Positions 9,676-19,677 of a stretch of 64,000 nt of DNA are shown in pieces. Position 1 is the stretch's first letter. Every line of letters starts with the position of its first letter. Location of the stretch: assembly GCF_900110275.1 (NCBI RefSeq), contig NZ_FODC01000007.1:124001-188000 (forward strand), read 5' to 3'. The stretch comes from Duganella sp. CF517 (GTDB lineage Bacteria > Pseudomonadota > Gammaproteobacteria > Burkholderiales > Burkholderiaceae_D). The position numbers were made by a program, and so were the translations under genes. The notes beneath the pieces were generated by a model that worked only from the letters and a program-made list of their open reading frames with translations, was not told the DNA's origin and ran no database searches.

Positions 9676-10092
9676 ATGCTCTGGATTAAGGCGCTGCACA
9701 TTTTCTTCGTCATCTGCTGGATGGCCGGCGTGTTCTACCTGCCGCGCATCTTCGTCAACCTGGCGATGGACACCAATACCGCCACCACCGAGCGCCTGAC
9801 GCTCATGGCGCGCAAGTTGTACCGGTTTTCGATGTGGCTGTCGGTGTTCGCGGTGGTGTTCGGCGCGATCCTGGTCTACATGCAGTATGGCGCGAAAATG
9901 CCCGGCTGGATGCACGCCAAGCTGCTGCTGGTGGTGCTGGTGGTCGGCTATCACCACGCCTGCGGTTCGATCCTGAAAAAGTTCGAGAAAGGCGTCAACA
10001 CGCGCAGCCACAAGTGGTTCCGCGTGTTTAACGAAGTACCGGTGTTCATGTTGTTGGCCATCGTCATCCTGGTTGTCGTCAAACCTTTCTGA
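9676..10092 (+). CDS. hemJ: CopD/HemJ family membrane protein (probable protoporphyrinogen IX oxidase HemJ)
   Basis: A 138-residue protein with four predicted membrane helices. The N-terminus MLWIKALHIFFVICWMAGVF has the conserved His and the W-x-K-x-LH pattern of the UPF0093/HemJ group; the third helix has KLLLVVLVVGYHHAC and the tail has WFRVFNEVPV, matching the RxxNExP motif of HemJ. HemJ oxidises protoporphyrinogen IX in heme synthesis in bacteria without HemG or HemY. The family is also annotated as CopD, so the enzymatic role is inferred. It follows proA by 9 nt. Confidence 0.78.
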   Translation: MLWIKALHIFFVICWMAGVFYLPRIFVNLAMDTNTATTERLTLMARKLYRFSMWLSVFAVVFGAILVYMQYGAKMPGWMHAKLLLVVLVVGYHHACGSILKKFEKGVNTRSHKWFRVFNEVPVFMLLAIVILVVVKPF

Positions 10093-10102
10093 TCGGAGCA
10101 TC

Positions 10103-10705
10103 ATGAGCAAAGTCTGTCAGTATTTTTTCGCCATCCATTCGCCGTGGACCTATCTGGGACATGAGCGCTTTGTCGCGCTGGCGCGCCGGAACGCGGTGCA
10201 GATCGAGGTGCGTCCTTTCGACCTGGGCAAGGTGTTCGGCGTCTCCGGCGGCCTGCCGCTGGCCAAGCGCGCGCCGCAGCGCCAGGCTTACCGGCTGGTC
10301 GAACTGACCCGCTGGTCGGAGTTCCTCGGCGTGCCGATGAACGTGCAGCCGAAGTTCTTCCCGGTGTCGCCCGACCTGGCCAACCGCATGGTGATCGCCG
10401 CGCGCCTGACGCACGGCGTCGACGTCGCGCTGGAACTGGCCGGCGCCATCATGCGCGGCCTGTGGGCCGAAGAGAAGAACATCGGCGACGAGGACACGCT
10501 GGCGCAGATCGCCGGCGGCTGCGACCTCGATGGCCGCGCGCTGATCAAATCGTCGGAGACGGCCAGCGTGCAGGCCGAGTACGACCGCAACACCGAGGAC
10601 GCCACCGCCGCCAATGTATTCGGCTCGCCGTGGTACGTGCTCGATGGCGAAAGCTTCTGGGGCCAGGACCGCCTGGACTTCCTCGAGCGCGCCATGCAGA
10701 AGTAA
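10103..10705 (+). CDS. 2-hydroxychromene-2-carboxylate isomerase / DsbA-family protein
   Basis: A 200-residue thioredoxin-fold protein. It starts MSKVCQYFFAIHSPWTYLGH, in which the Ser-Pro-Trp segment replaces the CxxC of DsbA, the pattern of the HCCA isomerase / kappa-class GST group. The C-terminal part has TANVFGSPWYVLDGESFWGQDRLDFLE-like features (Gly-Ser-Pro-Trp and FWGQDRL). Such enzymes isomerise aromatic degradation intermediates using glutathione; here no aromatic pathway is adjacent, so the substrate is unknown. RBS GGAGCATC precedes the ATG. Confidence 0.82.
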   Translation: MSKVCQYFFAIHSPWTYLGHERFVALARRNAVQIEVRPFDLGKVFGVSGGLPLAKRAPQRQAYRLVELTRWSEFLGVPMNVQPKFFPVSPDLANRMVIAARLTHGVDVALELAGAIMRGLWAEEKNIGDEDTLAQIAGGCDLDGRALIKSSETASVQAEYDRNTEDATAANVFGSPWYVLDGESFWGQDRLDFLERAMQK

Positions 10706-10787
10706 CGAAGTAAAGCAGTTAAAAGTACGCGGTAACGCAGCAACGCAGCAACGAGTTTTGGTTTTTCAACGGACAAAAGGTACACCT

Positions 10788-11990
10788 ATGGCATCCTATT
10801 TTTGCCCATGCCCGCGCGGCATGGAAGCGGCACTGGCCGAAGAACTGGGCGAAATCGCCCTCCTGAGCACCACCATGAAGGTGCACAACCAGGTCCCCGG
10901 CGGCGTGCACTGCTCCGGCGACCTGCTCGACTCCTACCGCATCAACCTGCACTCGCGCATCGCCTCGCGCGTGCTGATGCGCATGGCCGTCACCGGCTAC
11001 CAGAACGAGAACGACATCTACGACCTGGTGCTGGCGCAGCAGTGGGAAGACTGGTTCACCTATGACCACACGATCCGCGTCGACGTCACCGCCGTCAAAT
11101 CGCCGCTGAAAAGCCTGGAGTTCACGACGCTGAAGATCAAGGACGCGATCTGCGACCGCTTCCGCGACCAGTTCGACAAGCGTCCTTCGGTCGACACCAA
11201 GGAACCGGACATGCGCATCGTCGGCTTCCTCGACGCGCGCCAGTTCATCATCTATCTGGACACCTCGGGCGAGGCGCTGTTCAAGCGCGGCTGGCGCGAG
11301 GAAACCGGCGACGCGCCGCTGCGCGAGAACCTGGCCGCCGGCCTGCTGCGCGTGTCCGGCTGGAAGCCGGGCATGCCGCTGTTCGATCCGATGTGCGGCT
11401 CCGGCACCATCCTGTGCGAAGCGGCGCAGATGGTGCAGGGCATCCCGCCGGGCGCGCGCCGCCGTTTCGCCTTCGAGGCCTTCAACGACTTCGATCCGGC
11501 GCCGTGGAACGACATGAAGAATTCGATCAAGGCCAATCCGCTGCCGGCATCGCCGACCATCTTCGGCTCCGACATCTCGGGCGACATGGTGGCGATGACC
11601 CGTCATAACCTGAAATGCGCCGGCATCATGTTCGACGTGCCGCTCAAGCAGATCGAGGCGCAGGAAGTGAAGGCGCCGACCGAGCAGCCGGGCATCCTGC
11701 TGACCAATCCCCCGTACGGCGAGCGCATCGGCGTGCGCGGCGACAGCTCGCTGCCGGAGGACGAACTGGCCAGCGGCTTCTATTCGGCGCTGAGCACCAC
11801 GCTCAAGCAGCGCTTCGCCGGCTGGACGGTGTTCCTGTTCACCGCCGACCTGGGCCTGCCGAAGATGCTGCGCTTGAAGGAATCGCGCAAGACGCCGTTC
11901 TTCAACGGCGCGCTCGAATGCCGTCTGTTCCGCTTCGACATGGTGGCGGGCTTCAACCGCCGCGAAGCCGCCAAGCCCAAAGAAGTCTAA
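10788..11990 (+). CDS. THUMP-domain class I SAM-dependent RNA methyltransferase (RlmL/YcbY N-terminal type)
   Basis: A 400-residue protein. An N-terminal THUMP RNA-binding domain (about 1-160) precedes a Rossmann methyltransferase domain with FDPMCGSGTILCEAA (SAM-binding motif) and the catalytic LLTNPPYGERIG. The NPPYG motif indicates base N-methylation, as in the 23S rRNA m2G2445 methylase domain of E. coli RlmL. Unlike E. coli RlmKL there is no second methylase domain, as usual in betaproteobacteria. Start at 10788 after AAAAGGTACACCT. Confidence 0.87.
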   Translation: MASYFCPCPRGMEAALAEELGEIALLSTTMKVHNQVPGGVHCSGDLLDSYRINLHSRIASRVLMRMAVTGYQNENDIYDLVLAQQWEDWFTYDHTIRVDVTAVKSPLKSLEFTTLKIKDAICDRFRDQFDKRPSVDTKEPDMRIVGFLDARQFIIYLDTSGEALFKRGWREETGDAPLRENLAAGLLRVSGWKPGMPLFDPMCGSGTILCEAAQMVQGIPPGARRRFAFEAFNDFDPAPWNDMKNSIKANPLPASPTIFGSDISGDMVAMTRHNLKCAGIMFDVPLKQIEAQEVKAPTEQPGILLTNPPYGERIGVRGDSSLPEDELASGFYSALSTTLKQRFAGWTVFLFTADLGLPKMLRLKESRKTPFFNGALECRLFRFDMVAGFNRREAAKPKEV

Positions 11991-12004
11991 AAAAGGCCGC
12001 GCCG

Positions 12005-13282
12005 ATGTTCCCGACACCTCCCGCCAATCTCCCGCCCGATCCTGTCGAGGACATCCCGCCGCCGCCGCCGTCGCACATGAAGGTGCTCAGCGCGGCGGGG
12101 CTGGCGACCATGCTGGCGGCGATGTCGATGCTGGGGCCATTCTCGATCGACGCCTACCTGCCGGCCTTCCCCAACATCCAGGCCTCGCTGGGCGCCACCC
12201 CGCTCGAAGTGCAGCAAAGCCTGACGTTCTACATGCTGGCCTTCGCCGCCATGGTGTTGTGGCACGGCGCGCTGGCGGACGCCTTCGGGCGCCGCAACGT
12301 GGTGCTGGTGTCGCTGGTGATGTTCGCCATCGGCACCTTGGGCTGCGCCTCGGCGCACACGGTGCATTACCTGTGGGTGTTCCGCATCATGCAGGGCGTG
12401 TCGGCCGGCGCCGGGGTGGTGGTGGGGCGCGCCATCATCCGCGACCTGTACGACGATGCCGCCGCCGCCCGCCTGCTGTCGCTGGTGACGATGATCTTCT
12501 CGATCGCGCCGGCCATCGCGCCCATCCTGGGCGGCTGGATCGTCACCTTGTTCGACTGGCGCGCGATCTTCCTGTCGCTGCTGGCCTACACGATCCTGCT
12601 GTTCATCTACTGCTACCGGCGCCTGCCGGAGACGCTGCCGCCGCACAGGCGCCAGCCGTTCAACCCGCGTTACCTGGCGCGCAACTACGGCGACATCCTG
12701 AGCTCGCCGCTGTTCCTGATGAAGTCCGGCGTGGTGGCGCTCAACTTCGCCGGCCTGTTCGTCTACATCGCGGCGGCGCCGGAATTCCTGCCCAAGCACC
12801 TCGGCCTGGGGCCGTCGCAATTCGGCTGGCTGTTCATTCCGGCGGTGTCGGGGATCTTCCTGGGCGCGCTGGCGGCCAACCGCATGGCCGGAAGAATGAC
12901 ATTTTCGCGACAGATCGGCATCGGATTCTGTTTCCTGATCGCGGCCCCGGTGCTGAACGTGTCGTACCATCTGTTGTTTCCGCCGGCGCTGCCCTGGTCG
13001 GTCGCGCCGCTGCTTTTTTACAACTTCGGCATGTCGGTCGTGGCGCCCGCCGCCACCCTGCTGGCGATGGACCTGTTTCCCCACATCCGCGGCACCGTGG
13101 CCTCGTGCCAATCGTTCGCGCTGACGCTGCTGGGGGCGCTCGTGGCGGGCGTGATCGCGCCGTTTCTATCACACTCGGTGCTCTGGCTAGCCGCCGGACA
13201 GCTGGGTTTTAGTGCCTCTGCTCTCGTTTTATGGTTGACGTCGCGTCATTACCGGCGCATGCTTCTACGCCATCCGGGTTAA
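12005..13282 (+). CDS. Bcr/CflA family multidrug efflux MFS transporter
   Basis: A 425-residue 12-helix major facilitator. After a Pro-rich cytoplasmic tail (PPPPPSHMK) it shows LGPFSIDAYLPAFPNI, ADAFGRRNVVLVSL (motif A between helices 2 and 3) and FRIMQGVSAGAGVVVGRAII, which is the Bcr/CflA signature for drug:proton antiport. It begins 14 nt after the methylase gene stop and may be co-transcribed. The substrate is not predictable. Confidence 0.88.
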   Translation: MFPTPPANLPPDPVEDIPPPPPSHMKVLSAAGLATMLAAMSMLGPFSIDAYLPAFPNIQASLGATPLEVQQSLTFYMLAFAAMVLWHGALADAFGRRNVVLVSLVMFAIGTLGCASAHTVHYLWVFRIMQGVSAGAGVVVGRAIIRDLYDDAAAARLLSLVTMIFSIAPAIAPILGGWIVTLFDWRAIFLSLLAYTILLFIYCYRRLPETLPPHRRQPFNPRYLARNYGDILSSPLFLMKSGVVALNFAGLFVYIAAAPEFLPKHLGLGPSQFGWLFIPAVSGIFLGALAANRMAGRMTFSRQIGIGFCFLIAAPVLNVSYHLLFPPALPWSVAPLLFYNFGMSVVAPAATLLAMDLFPHIRGTVASCQSFALTLLGALVAGVIAPFLSHSVLWLAAGQLGFSASALVLWLTSRHYRRMLLRHPG

Positions 13283-13504
13283 CACTTGTTTACGTGAGGA
13301 AATGTAATTAGTTTAGGTGGAAAGATCGATATCTGCTTGATAGCTGCCAAGTTATCATGATACTTTATGCTAATATAACTTTTCCAAACGTAATTTCAAG
13401 CCTCGAACCTGCCTGAATTACTGATGAAGAAATAACTAATTTGCGGTACTGAGCCGTTGAGTACCCCCCTTATTCGACGACCACTGGCGGCAAAGCTGGA
13501 TACG

Positions 13505-15661
13505 ATGCATCAACCTGACCATGACATTCGCAATCGATTGCTGATTGCCCGTCTGCCGGCCATGCCGCAGATACTCATTAAGTTGATCGAGCACTTGCAG
13601 GCGGACGACGCCGGCATGCCGGAGCTCGCCGCATTGATCGCCAAGGACGCGGCGATGACCAGCAAGATCCTCACCGTCGCCAACAGCTCGGCCTTCCACC
13701 GCAACGCCCGCACCGTGGGGCTAGAACAGTCGCTGGTGTCGCTCGGCACCGACATGATCAAGACGCTGGTGATCAGCGAATCGGTGTTCCAGACCTTTAA
13801 CAGCTTCCCCCATTCCGGCAGCACCGACTTGCGCGGTTTCTGGAAAGGCTCGCTGACGACGGCCGTCATCGCGCGCGACATCGCCCGCAAGATGGAGTAC
13901 CCGCAGGTCGAGGAGGCCTACCTGGCCGGCCTGCTGCACAACGTCGGCCGCCTGGCGCTGCTGGCGACCGCGCCCAAGGAATACGGCTTCAACTTCATGG
14001 CGCGCGACGACGAGGACCTGTGCGCCGTCGAGCAGCGCACCCTGCAGATCACGCACGCGGAGGCGGGCGCGTGGCTGATCGAGCGCTGGCACCTGGACTC
14101 GTTCCTGGCCGACAGCGTGCTGTATCACCACGAGCCGCTGGCGCGCCTGGAGTCGTCGCATCCCTTGATCCGCATCGTGCGCCTGGCGCACCTGTTGTGC
14201 TGCCACGACGACCAGCACGAGGCGATCGAGAGCGGCGCCCATCTGTGCGGACTCGATGGCGAAGTGCTCGAGCAAATCGTCAACAACGCCGCGCGCCAGG
14301 TGGGAAAGTCGGCCGATTACCTCGGCATCGACCTGGCCGGCGTCGACGACGTGCCGGTGCCGGCCGCGTACGCGCCGCCGGTGGTCGATCCGGTGCAGCA
14401 GCGCTTGTCCGAGGAAGTGCGCAACATGGTGCTGGTGTCCGAGATGGGCCAGTCGTTCGCGCGCCAGAACGGCGAGGCCGGCCTGCTCGAATCGATGACG
14501 CGTTCGGCGCGCATCCTGTTCGATTTCGAGAACGCGCTGGTGCTGCTGGAGAACCCGACCGGCCACGCGCTGCACGGCACCGCCACCGGCGACCAGCAGC
14601 TGCGTTTTTCCGAATTCATCATCCCGCTCAACAAGGGCGGCGTGGTGGCCGCGTGCGCGCTGGAACGCAAGCTGGCGATCATCAGCCGCGACGGCCAGCA
14701 ACAGCCGCCGTTGAGCGTGGCCGAAGACCAGTTGTTCCGCATCCTCGGCAGCGAGAGCATGGTATGCCTGCCGCTGGTGGCCAACCAGCGCTGCCTCGGC
14801 GTCTTGATCGGCGGCGCGCCGGCCTGGCAGATGGCCAGCTACCAGAAGCGCGCGCGCTTCCTGCAGTCGTTCGGCACGCAGGCGGCGGCCGCGCTGGAGA
14901 CGGCCATCAGCGAGCGCGGTCACGCCAAGCGCCAGATCGCCCATGTCGCCGAGGAGTACCGCGAGGCGTCGCGCCGCGTGGTGCACGAGGTGAACAACCC
15001 GCTGTCGATCATCAAGAACTACCTGTCGGTCCTGGACAGCAAGCTGGCCAGGCGCGAGCCGGTGGTCGGCGAGATGTCGATCCTGAACGAGGAGATCGAC
15101 CGCGTCGGACAATTGATCAACGGCCTGGCCGACCTGCAGCCGACCGAGACCACGCGCGCCACCGATGTCGCGCGCGTGGTCGACGACGTGCTGCGCCTGT
15201 TCCGCGCCACCGACTTCGTGCCGGCGTCGGTGCAGATCGTCGTGCGCATGCAGGAGGAGCCGGCCGACATCGAGGGCGACGCCGACCTGCTCAAGCAGAT
15301 CCTGGTCAACCTGATCAAGAACGCGGTCGAGGCCATGCCCGACGGCGGCAAGATCGAAATCGCCAACCGCGGCCACGTCAACCGCGAGCGCAAGCTGTAT
15401 CTGGAGCTGGTCGTCGGCGACACCGGCCCGGGGCTGTCGGCCGAGGTGCTGGCCAACCTGTTCTCGCAGGTGCGCAGCACCAAGGAAGGCCCGCACCATG
15501 GCCTGGGCCTGTCCATCGTCCACGGCCTGGTGAAGAAGATGCAGGGCCTGATCACCTGCCGTTCCGGCAAAGCGGGAACCACTTTCGAAATTTTGCTGCC
15601 CGCGCGTAGCAGTCCCAGTCCCGTCGGCGGCGTGCAAACGCGGTTGATGGATTCAGTTTAA
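13505..15661 (+). CDS. HDOD-GAF sensor histidine kinase
   Basis: A 718-residue soluble signalling protein. Residues 10-200 form an HDOD domain (LPAMPQILIKLIEHL, LIAKDAAMTSKILTVANSSA, AYLAGLLHNVGRLALL); the middle (about 300-450) looks like a GAF domain. The kinase core has the phosphoacceptor His in RRVVHEVNNPLSIIKNYL, an N-box in ILVNLIKNAVEAMPDGG and the ATP-lid glycines in GDTGPGLSAEV and HHGLGLSIVHGLV. No membrane segments. ATG 13505 was preferred; an in-frame TTG at 13457 would add 16 residues and neither has a strong ribosome binding site. The response regulator gene follows after 4 nt, so the two probably form a cognate pair. Confidence 0.88.
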   Translation: MHQPDHDIRNRLLIARLPAMPQILIKLIEHLQADDAGMPELAALIAKDAAMTSKILTVANSSAFHRNARTVGLEQSLVSLGTDMIKTLVISESVFQTFNSFPHSGSTDLRGFWKGSLTTAVIARDIARKMEYPQVEEAYLAGLLHNVGRLALLATAPKEYGFNFMARDDEDLCAVEQRTLQITHAEAGAWLIERWHLDSFLADSVLYHHEPLARLESSHPLIRIVRLAHLLCCHDDQHEAIESGAHLCGLDGEVLEQIVNNAARQVGKSADYLGIDLAGVDDVPVPAAYAPPVVDPVQQRLSEEVRNMVLVSEMGQSFARQNGEAGLLESMTRSARILFDFENALVLLENPTGHALHGTATGDQQLRFSEFIIPLNKGGVVAACALERKLAIISRDGQQQPPLSVAEDQLFRILGSESMVCLPLVANQRCLGVLIGGAPAWQMASYQKRARFLQSFGTQAAAALETAISERGHAKRQIAHVAEEYREASRRVVHEVNNPLSIIKNYLSVLDSKLARREPVVGEMSILNEEIDRVGQLINGLADLQPTETTRATDVARVVDDVLRLFRATDFVPASVQIVVRMQEEPADIEGDADLLKQILVNLIKNAVEAMPDGGKIEIANRGHVNRERKLYLELVVGDTGPGLSAEVLANLFSQVRSTKEGPHHGLGLSIVHGLVKKMQGLITCRSGKAGTTFEILLPARSSPSPVGGVQTRLMDSV

Positions 15662-15665
15662 GGCC

Positions 15666-17969
15666 ATGATGAACCTGACTCCCGCCGGCTACGCCGCCCC
15701 AGAAACGAGTTCGGACGACCCAACCCCCGTCGCCCACGCCGCCGATCATTGGCCCCGCATCCTGCTGGTGGACGACGAACCGCGCCTGCTGTCGTCGTTG
15801 TACGAGCTGCTGCGCGACCGCGACTACCACCTGGTGACCGCCACCTGCGGCAGCGAGGCGCTGGCCCAGCTGACCAAACTGAAATTCGACCTGATCCTGC
15901 TCGACCTGCGCCTGCCCGACATGAGCGGCCACGAGATCATGGACTTCATCAACGCCAAGGGCATCGACGGCGACGTCATCGTCATGAGCGGGGAGGTCGG
16001 CATCGACGCCGCCATCGGCGCGCTCAAACGCGGCGCCTACGACTACCTGCGCAAGCCGTACAGCCGCGAGGAGCTGCTCAAGACGGTGGAGAACGCGCTG
16101 CAAAAGCGCCGCCTGGCGGTCGACAACGAGCGCATCGCCTCCAAGCTGGAAAACTCGGAGAAGATGTACCGCTACCTGGTCGACAGCTCGCCGGACATCA
16201 TCTACACGCTCAACCACGAAGGCAAGTTCACCTTCATCAACGACCGCGTGCAGCAGCTGCTCGGTTTCACCCGCGAAGAGCTGATCGGCAAGCATTACTC
16301 GATGCTGGTGCACGACGAGGACCAGGAGCGCGCCCGCTACGCCTTCAACGAGCGCCGCGTCGACGAACGGGCCTCGCGCAACGTCGAGCTGCGCCTCAAG
16401 TGCAACACCGGCGCCGGCATCGAGCGCACCTTCAACAACACCTTGATGACGATTTCGCTCAACGCCATCGGCATGCATGTCCCCGACCAGGGCGTCAAGC
16501 GGCACGAATTCTTCGGCACCTACGGCGTCGCGCGCGACATCACCGACCGCAAGCGCGCCGAGGAAGTGATCTCCTACCAGGCCTACCACGACATCCTGAC
16601 CGACCTGCCGAACCGCATGCTGTTCAAGGACCGTCTGGGCCTGGCGGTGATCCAGGCCAAGCGCAAACTGACCGAGCTGGCGGTGATGTTCATCGACCTG
16701 GACCGCTTCAAGCTGGTCAACGATACGCTGGGCCACGTCAAGGGCGACGAGCTGCTGCAGCAGGTCTCGCAGCGCCTGAAAACCTGCCTGCGGCGGGGCG
16801 ACACGCTGGCGCGCCAGGGCGGCGACGAATTCACCATCGTGCTGCCGGAGCTGCGCGACCGCCAGGACGCCAAGTCGATCGCCGACAAGTTCCTGGAAAG
16901 CCTGCACGAGCCGTTCGACCTCGATGGCCACCAGGTGCACATCTCCGCCTCGATCGGCATCGCCATCTACCCGAACGACGGCGAGACCATCGACGAGCTG
17001 CTGCGCCACGCGGACATCGCCATGTACCAGGTCAAGGCGCTGGGCAAGAACGGCCACAGCTTCTATCACGACTCGATGCTCGACGTGTCGCACCAGAAGA
17101 TCGCGCTCGAGCAAAGCCTGCGCAAGGCGCTGGAGCTCAACGAGCTGGAAATGTACTACCAGCCGCAGCTCGACGTCGCCACCGGCCGCATCATCGGCGC
17201 CGAGGGCCTGATGCGCTGGAACCATCCGCAGCGCGGGCTGCTGTCGGCCGGCGAGTTCCTGCCGTTCGCCGAGGAAAACGGCTTGATGCTGCCGATCTCC
17301 GACTGGATGCTGGGCGCCTTGTGCCGCGACCTGCTGCAATGGAACGCCGCCGGCGGCGAGGCGATCCGCCTGTCGCTGAACCTGTCGCCGCAATATCTGG
17401 ACCGCGGCGACTTCTTCGAGAAGATGCGCGGCGCGCTGACGCGCTATGGCATCTCGCCGGCGCAGATCGAGGTCGAGATCACCGAGAACATCTGCATCCG
17501 CAATCCGCAGTACGCGATCGAACAGTTGAACAAGCTTTGCCAGCTGGGCGTGTCGGTGGCGATCGACGATTTCGGCACCGGCTATTCGTCGCTGTCGTAT
17601 CTGCACCGCTTCCCGATCCACACGATCAAGATCGACCAGTCGTTCGTCAAGGAGATCCACGACGAGAACGGCCACTATCCGGTGATCCTGGCGATCATCT
17701 CGATCGCGCGCGGGCTTGGCCTGCACCTGGTGGCCGAAGGCGTGGAGACCGACGTGCAGGCGCGCTACCTGCAGGCCAACGGCTGCACCACGATGCAGGG
17801 CTATTTCTACCACCGCCCGATCTCGCTGCTCAGTTTCATCGACGTACTGCAGGACCAGAACCGCTTGTGGGCAACTCCCTCGCAGCCGTCCAACGCCGCC
17901 AGCGCCCACAACCCCCACCCGGCGCCAACCACAGACATTCAACCGGCCATGGTCGCAATCCAGGCTTGA
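15666..17969 (+). CDS. response regulator with PAS, GGDEF and EAL domains
   Basis: A 767-residue protein. Domains in order: REC (about 30-150) with RILLVDDEPR, phosphoacceptor Asp in LILLDLRLPDMSG and Lys in YLRKPYSREE; PAS (about 165-290) with DSSPDIIYTLNHEGKF; GGDEF (about 310-475) with intact RQGGDEFTIVL and an inhibitory RxxD (RRGD) five residues before it; EAL (about 490-745) with GAEGLMRWNHP, which is EGL instead of EAL but keeps the metal-binding Glu, and DDFGTGYSSLSYL. It could both make and break cyclic di-GMP, with activity set by phosphorylation from the kinase encoded immediately upstream. ATG codons at 15666 and 15669 are both usable. Confidence 0.93.
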   Translation: MMNLTPAGYAAPETSSDDPTPVAHAADHWPRILLVDDEPRLLSSLYELLRDRDYHLVTATCGSEALAQLTKLKFDLILLDLRLPDMSGHEIMDFINAKGIDGDVIVMSGEVGIDAAIGALKRGAYDYLRKPYSREELLKTVENALQKRRLAVDNERIASKLENSEKMYRYLVDSSPDIIYTLNHEGKFTFINDRVQQLLGFTREELIGKHYSMLVHDEDQERARYAFNERRVDERASRNVELRLKCNTGAGIERTFNNTLMTISLNAIGMHVPDQGVKRHEFFGTYGVARDITDRKRAEEVISYQAYHDILTDLPNRMLFKDRLGLAVIQAKRKLTELAVMFIDLDRFKLVNDTLGHVKGDELLQQVSQRLKTCLRRGDTLARQGGDEFTIVLPELRDRQDAKSIADKFLESLHEPFDLDGHQVHISASIGIAIYPNDGETIDELLRHADIAMYQVKALGKNGHSFYHDSMLDVSHQKIALEQSLRKALELNELEMYYQPQLDVATGRIIGAEGLMRWNHPQRGLLSAGEFLPFAEENGLMLPISDWMLGALCRDLLQWNAAGGEAIRLSLNLSPQYLDRGDFFEKMRGALTRYGISPAQIEVEITENICIRNPQYAIEQLNKLCQLGVSVAIDDFGTGYSSLSYLHRFPIHTIKIDQSFVKEIHDENGHYPVILAIISIARGLGLHLVAEGVETDVQARYLQANGCTTMQGYFYHRPISLLSFIDVLQDQNRLWATPSQPSNAASAHNPHPAPTTDIQPAMVAIQA

Positions 17970-17986
17970 ACAATCAGCGAAGCAGC

Positions 17987-19582
17987 ATGACGAAATACAC
18001 GCCTGACGGACCCGATGCCAATAAAGGCACCTACACAGCCGAATTCCTGCGCGTGAAGCAGCAAGCCGAACGTGGTATCGCCAACGCCCAGCATAGCCTG
18101 GGCTTTATGTACTTCAACGGCCAGGGCGTGGCGCAAAGCTACGAGCTGGCGGTGGTCTGGTATCGCCAGGCGGCCATGCAGGGACTGGAGCACGCGCAGT
18201 ACAACCTGGGCGTGATGTTCCAGAAGGGCCAGGGCGTCGAGCAGAATTACGAGGAGGCGGCGGCCTGGTACAAGCTGGCCGCCGAGCAGGGCTACGCCGC
18301 CGCCCAGTACAACCTGGGTTGGCTGTACGCCAAGGGCCAGGGCCTGGAGGCGGACACGCAGAAAGCCATGCACTGGTTCAGCAAGGCCGCCGAGCAGGGC
18401 GACGCCGGCGCGCAAAACAACCTGGGCATGATGTACGACACCGGCAAGGGCGTGCCGCAGGATTTCAGGCAAGCCATCGCCTGGTACCGCAAGGCGGCCG
18501 AGCAGGGTTATGCGCGCGCGCAGTTCAACCTCGGCCTGCGCTACGACAACGGCCAGGGCGTGCCGCAGGATGTGGGCCAGGCGATGTCGTGGTACCGCAA
18601 GGCGGCCGACCAGGGCTACGCGCCGGCGCAGTTCAATCTGGCGCTGCGCTTCGACAAGGGCGACGGCATCGCGCAGGACAGCCAGAAGGCGATCCTGTGG
18701 TACCGCCGCGCGGCGGAACAGGACCACGCCAGCTCGCAGTTCAACCTGGGTCTGATCTACGACAACGGCCAGGGCGTGCCGCGCGACGAGCAGAAGGCGC
18801 TGGACTGGTACCGCAAGGCCGCCGAGCAGGGGCACGCCGGGGCGCAGAACAATCTGGGGCTGCGCTACGACCATGGCCAGGGCGTGCCGCAGGATTACGA
18901 TCAGGCGCAAAGCTGGTACCGCAAGGCGGCGGAGCAGGGCTATCCCGGCGCGCAGTACCATCTGGGCCTGTTGTACGACGCCGGCCACGGCGTGCCGATG
19001 GACCATCAGGAAGCGATTTTCTGGTATCGCAAGGCGGCCGACCAGGGCCACCTGCGGGCGCAGTTCGATCTGGGCCTGCGTTACGAAACGGGACGCGGCG
19101 TGCCGCGCGATTTGCGCAACGCGATGCTGTGGTACCGCCGCGCGGCCGAGCAGGATTACGCGGCGGCGCAGTACAACCTGGCGCTGCTGTTCGATAACGA
19201 CGAGGGACCGCAGCCGGACAGCGCGCAGGCCAACGGCTGGTATGCGAAGGCGGCGGCGCAGGGACATACGCTGGCGCAGTTCGCGCTCGGCCTGCGCTGC
19301 GACAACGGCCAGGGCATGCCGCAGGATTACGCGCGGGCCCACCACTGGTATTCGCAGGCGGCCGCGCAGGGGCACTTGCGCGCCCAGTTCAACCTCGGCT
19401 TGATGTATCTGGTGGGGCAGGGCGTGCGCGCCGATGTCGCGCAGGCGTGGCTATGGCTGGCGATGGCGGAACGCGGCGGCTTCGGCGCCGCCGAGCGCTA
19501 TTTGAAGACGGCCGCCGCGCGCATGGACGGCGAACAGCTGGCGCAGGCCCGCCAGCGCTTGCAGGCGCCGCACCTCTCGTAA
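17987..19582 (+). CDS. SEL1-repeat protein with 13 tandem repeats
   Basis: A 531-residue protein made almost wholly of SEL1-like TPR repeats, each 36 residues with the pattern AQ-x-NLG-x-x-Y-x-x-GQGV...A-x-x-WYRKAAEQG. About 13 repeats run from residue 28 to the C-terminus without interruption. There is no signal peptide, so it is predicted to be cytoplasmic. SEL1 arrays act as scaffolds for protein complexes. It starts 17 nt after the GGDEF-EAL gene, so a role as an adaptor of that c-di-GMP module is plausible but unproven. The near-identical repeats also make this stretch recombination-prone. Confidence 0.9.
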   Translation: MTKYTPDGPDANKGTYTAEFLRVKQQAERGIANAQHSLGFMYFNGQGVAQSYELAVVWYRQAAMQGLEHAQYNLGVMFQKGQGVEQNYEEAAAWYKLAAEQGYAAAQYNLGWLYAKGQGLEADTQKAMHWFSKAAEQGDAGAQNNLGMMYDTGKGVPQDFRQAIAWYRKAAEQGYARAQFNLGLRYDNGQGVPQDVGQAMSWYRKAADQGYAPAQFNLALRFDKGDGIAQDSQKAILWYRRAAEQDHASSQFNLGLIYDNGQGVPRDEQKALDWYRKAAEQGHAGAQNNLGLRYDHGQGVPQDYDQAQSWYRKAAEQGYPGAQYHLGLLYDAGHGVPMDHQEAIFWYRKAADQGHLRAQFDLGLRYETGRGVPRDLRNAMLWYRRAAEQDYAAAQYNLALLFDNDEGPQPDSAQANGWYAKAAAQGHTLAQFALGLRCDNGQGMPQDYARAHHWYSQAAAQGHLRAQFNLGLMYLVGQGVRADVAQAWLWLAMAERGGFGAAERYLKTAAARMDGEQLAQARQRLQAPHLS

Positions 19583-19677
19583 ATCCGCGTCGACAAGGTT
19601 GGACGGCACGCGATGTGGCTGTGCTATATTGGCCCGAATGTTGGCGCTCGGCGACCAAGACTTTGATCACAAGGACC

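Noticed and set aside
12770..13180. Minus-strand frames over the Bcr/CflA gene
   Set aside because: No membrane-protein character and no start signals; sense frame is clearly the transporter.
13721..19375. Three long antisense frames (638, 796 and 478 codons) opposite the signalling and SEL1 genes
   Set aside because: They mirror third-position GC of real genes and contain no recognisable motifs.
17987..19582. Repetitive DNA with about 108-bp period considered as a repeat array
   Set aside because: The period equals 36 codons and encodes SEL1 repeats; it is a protein repeat, not a CRISPR or satellite array.
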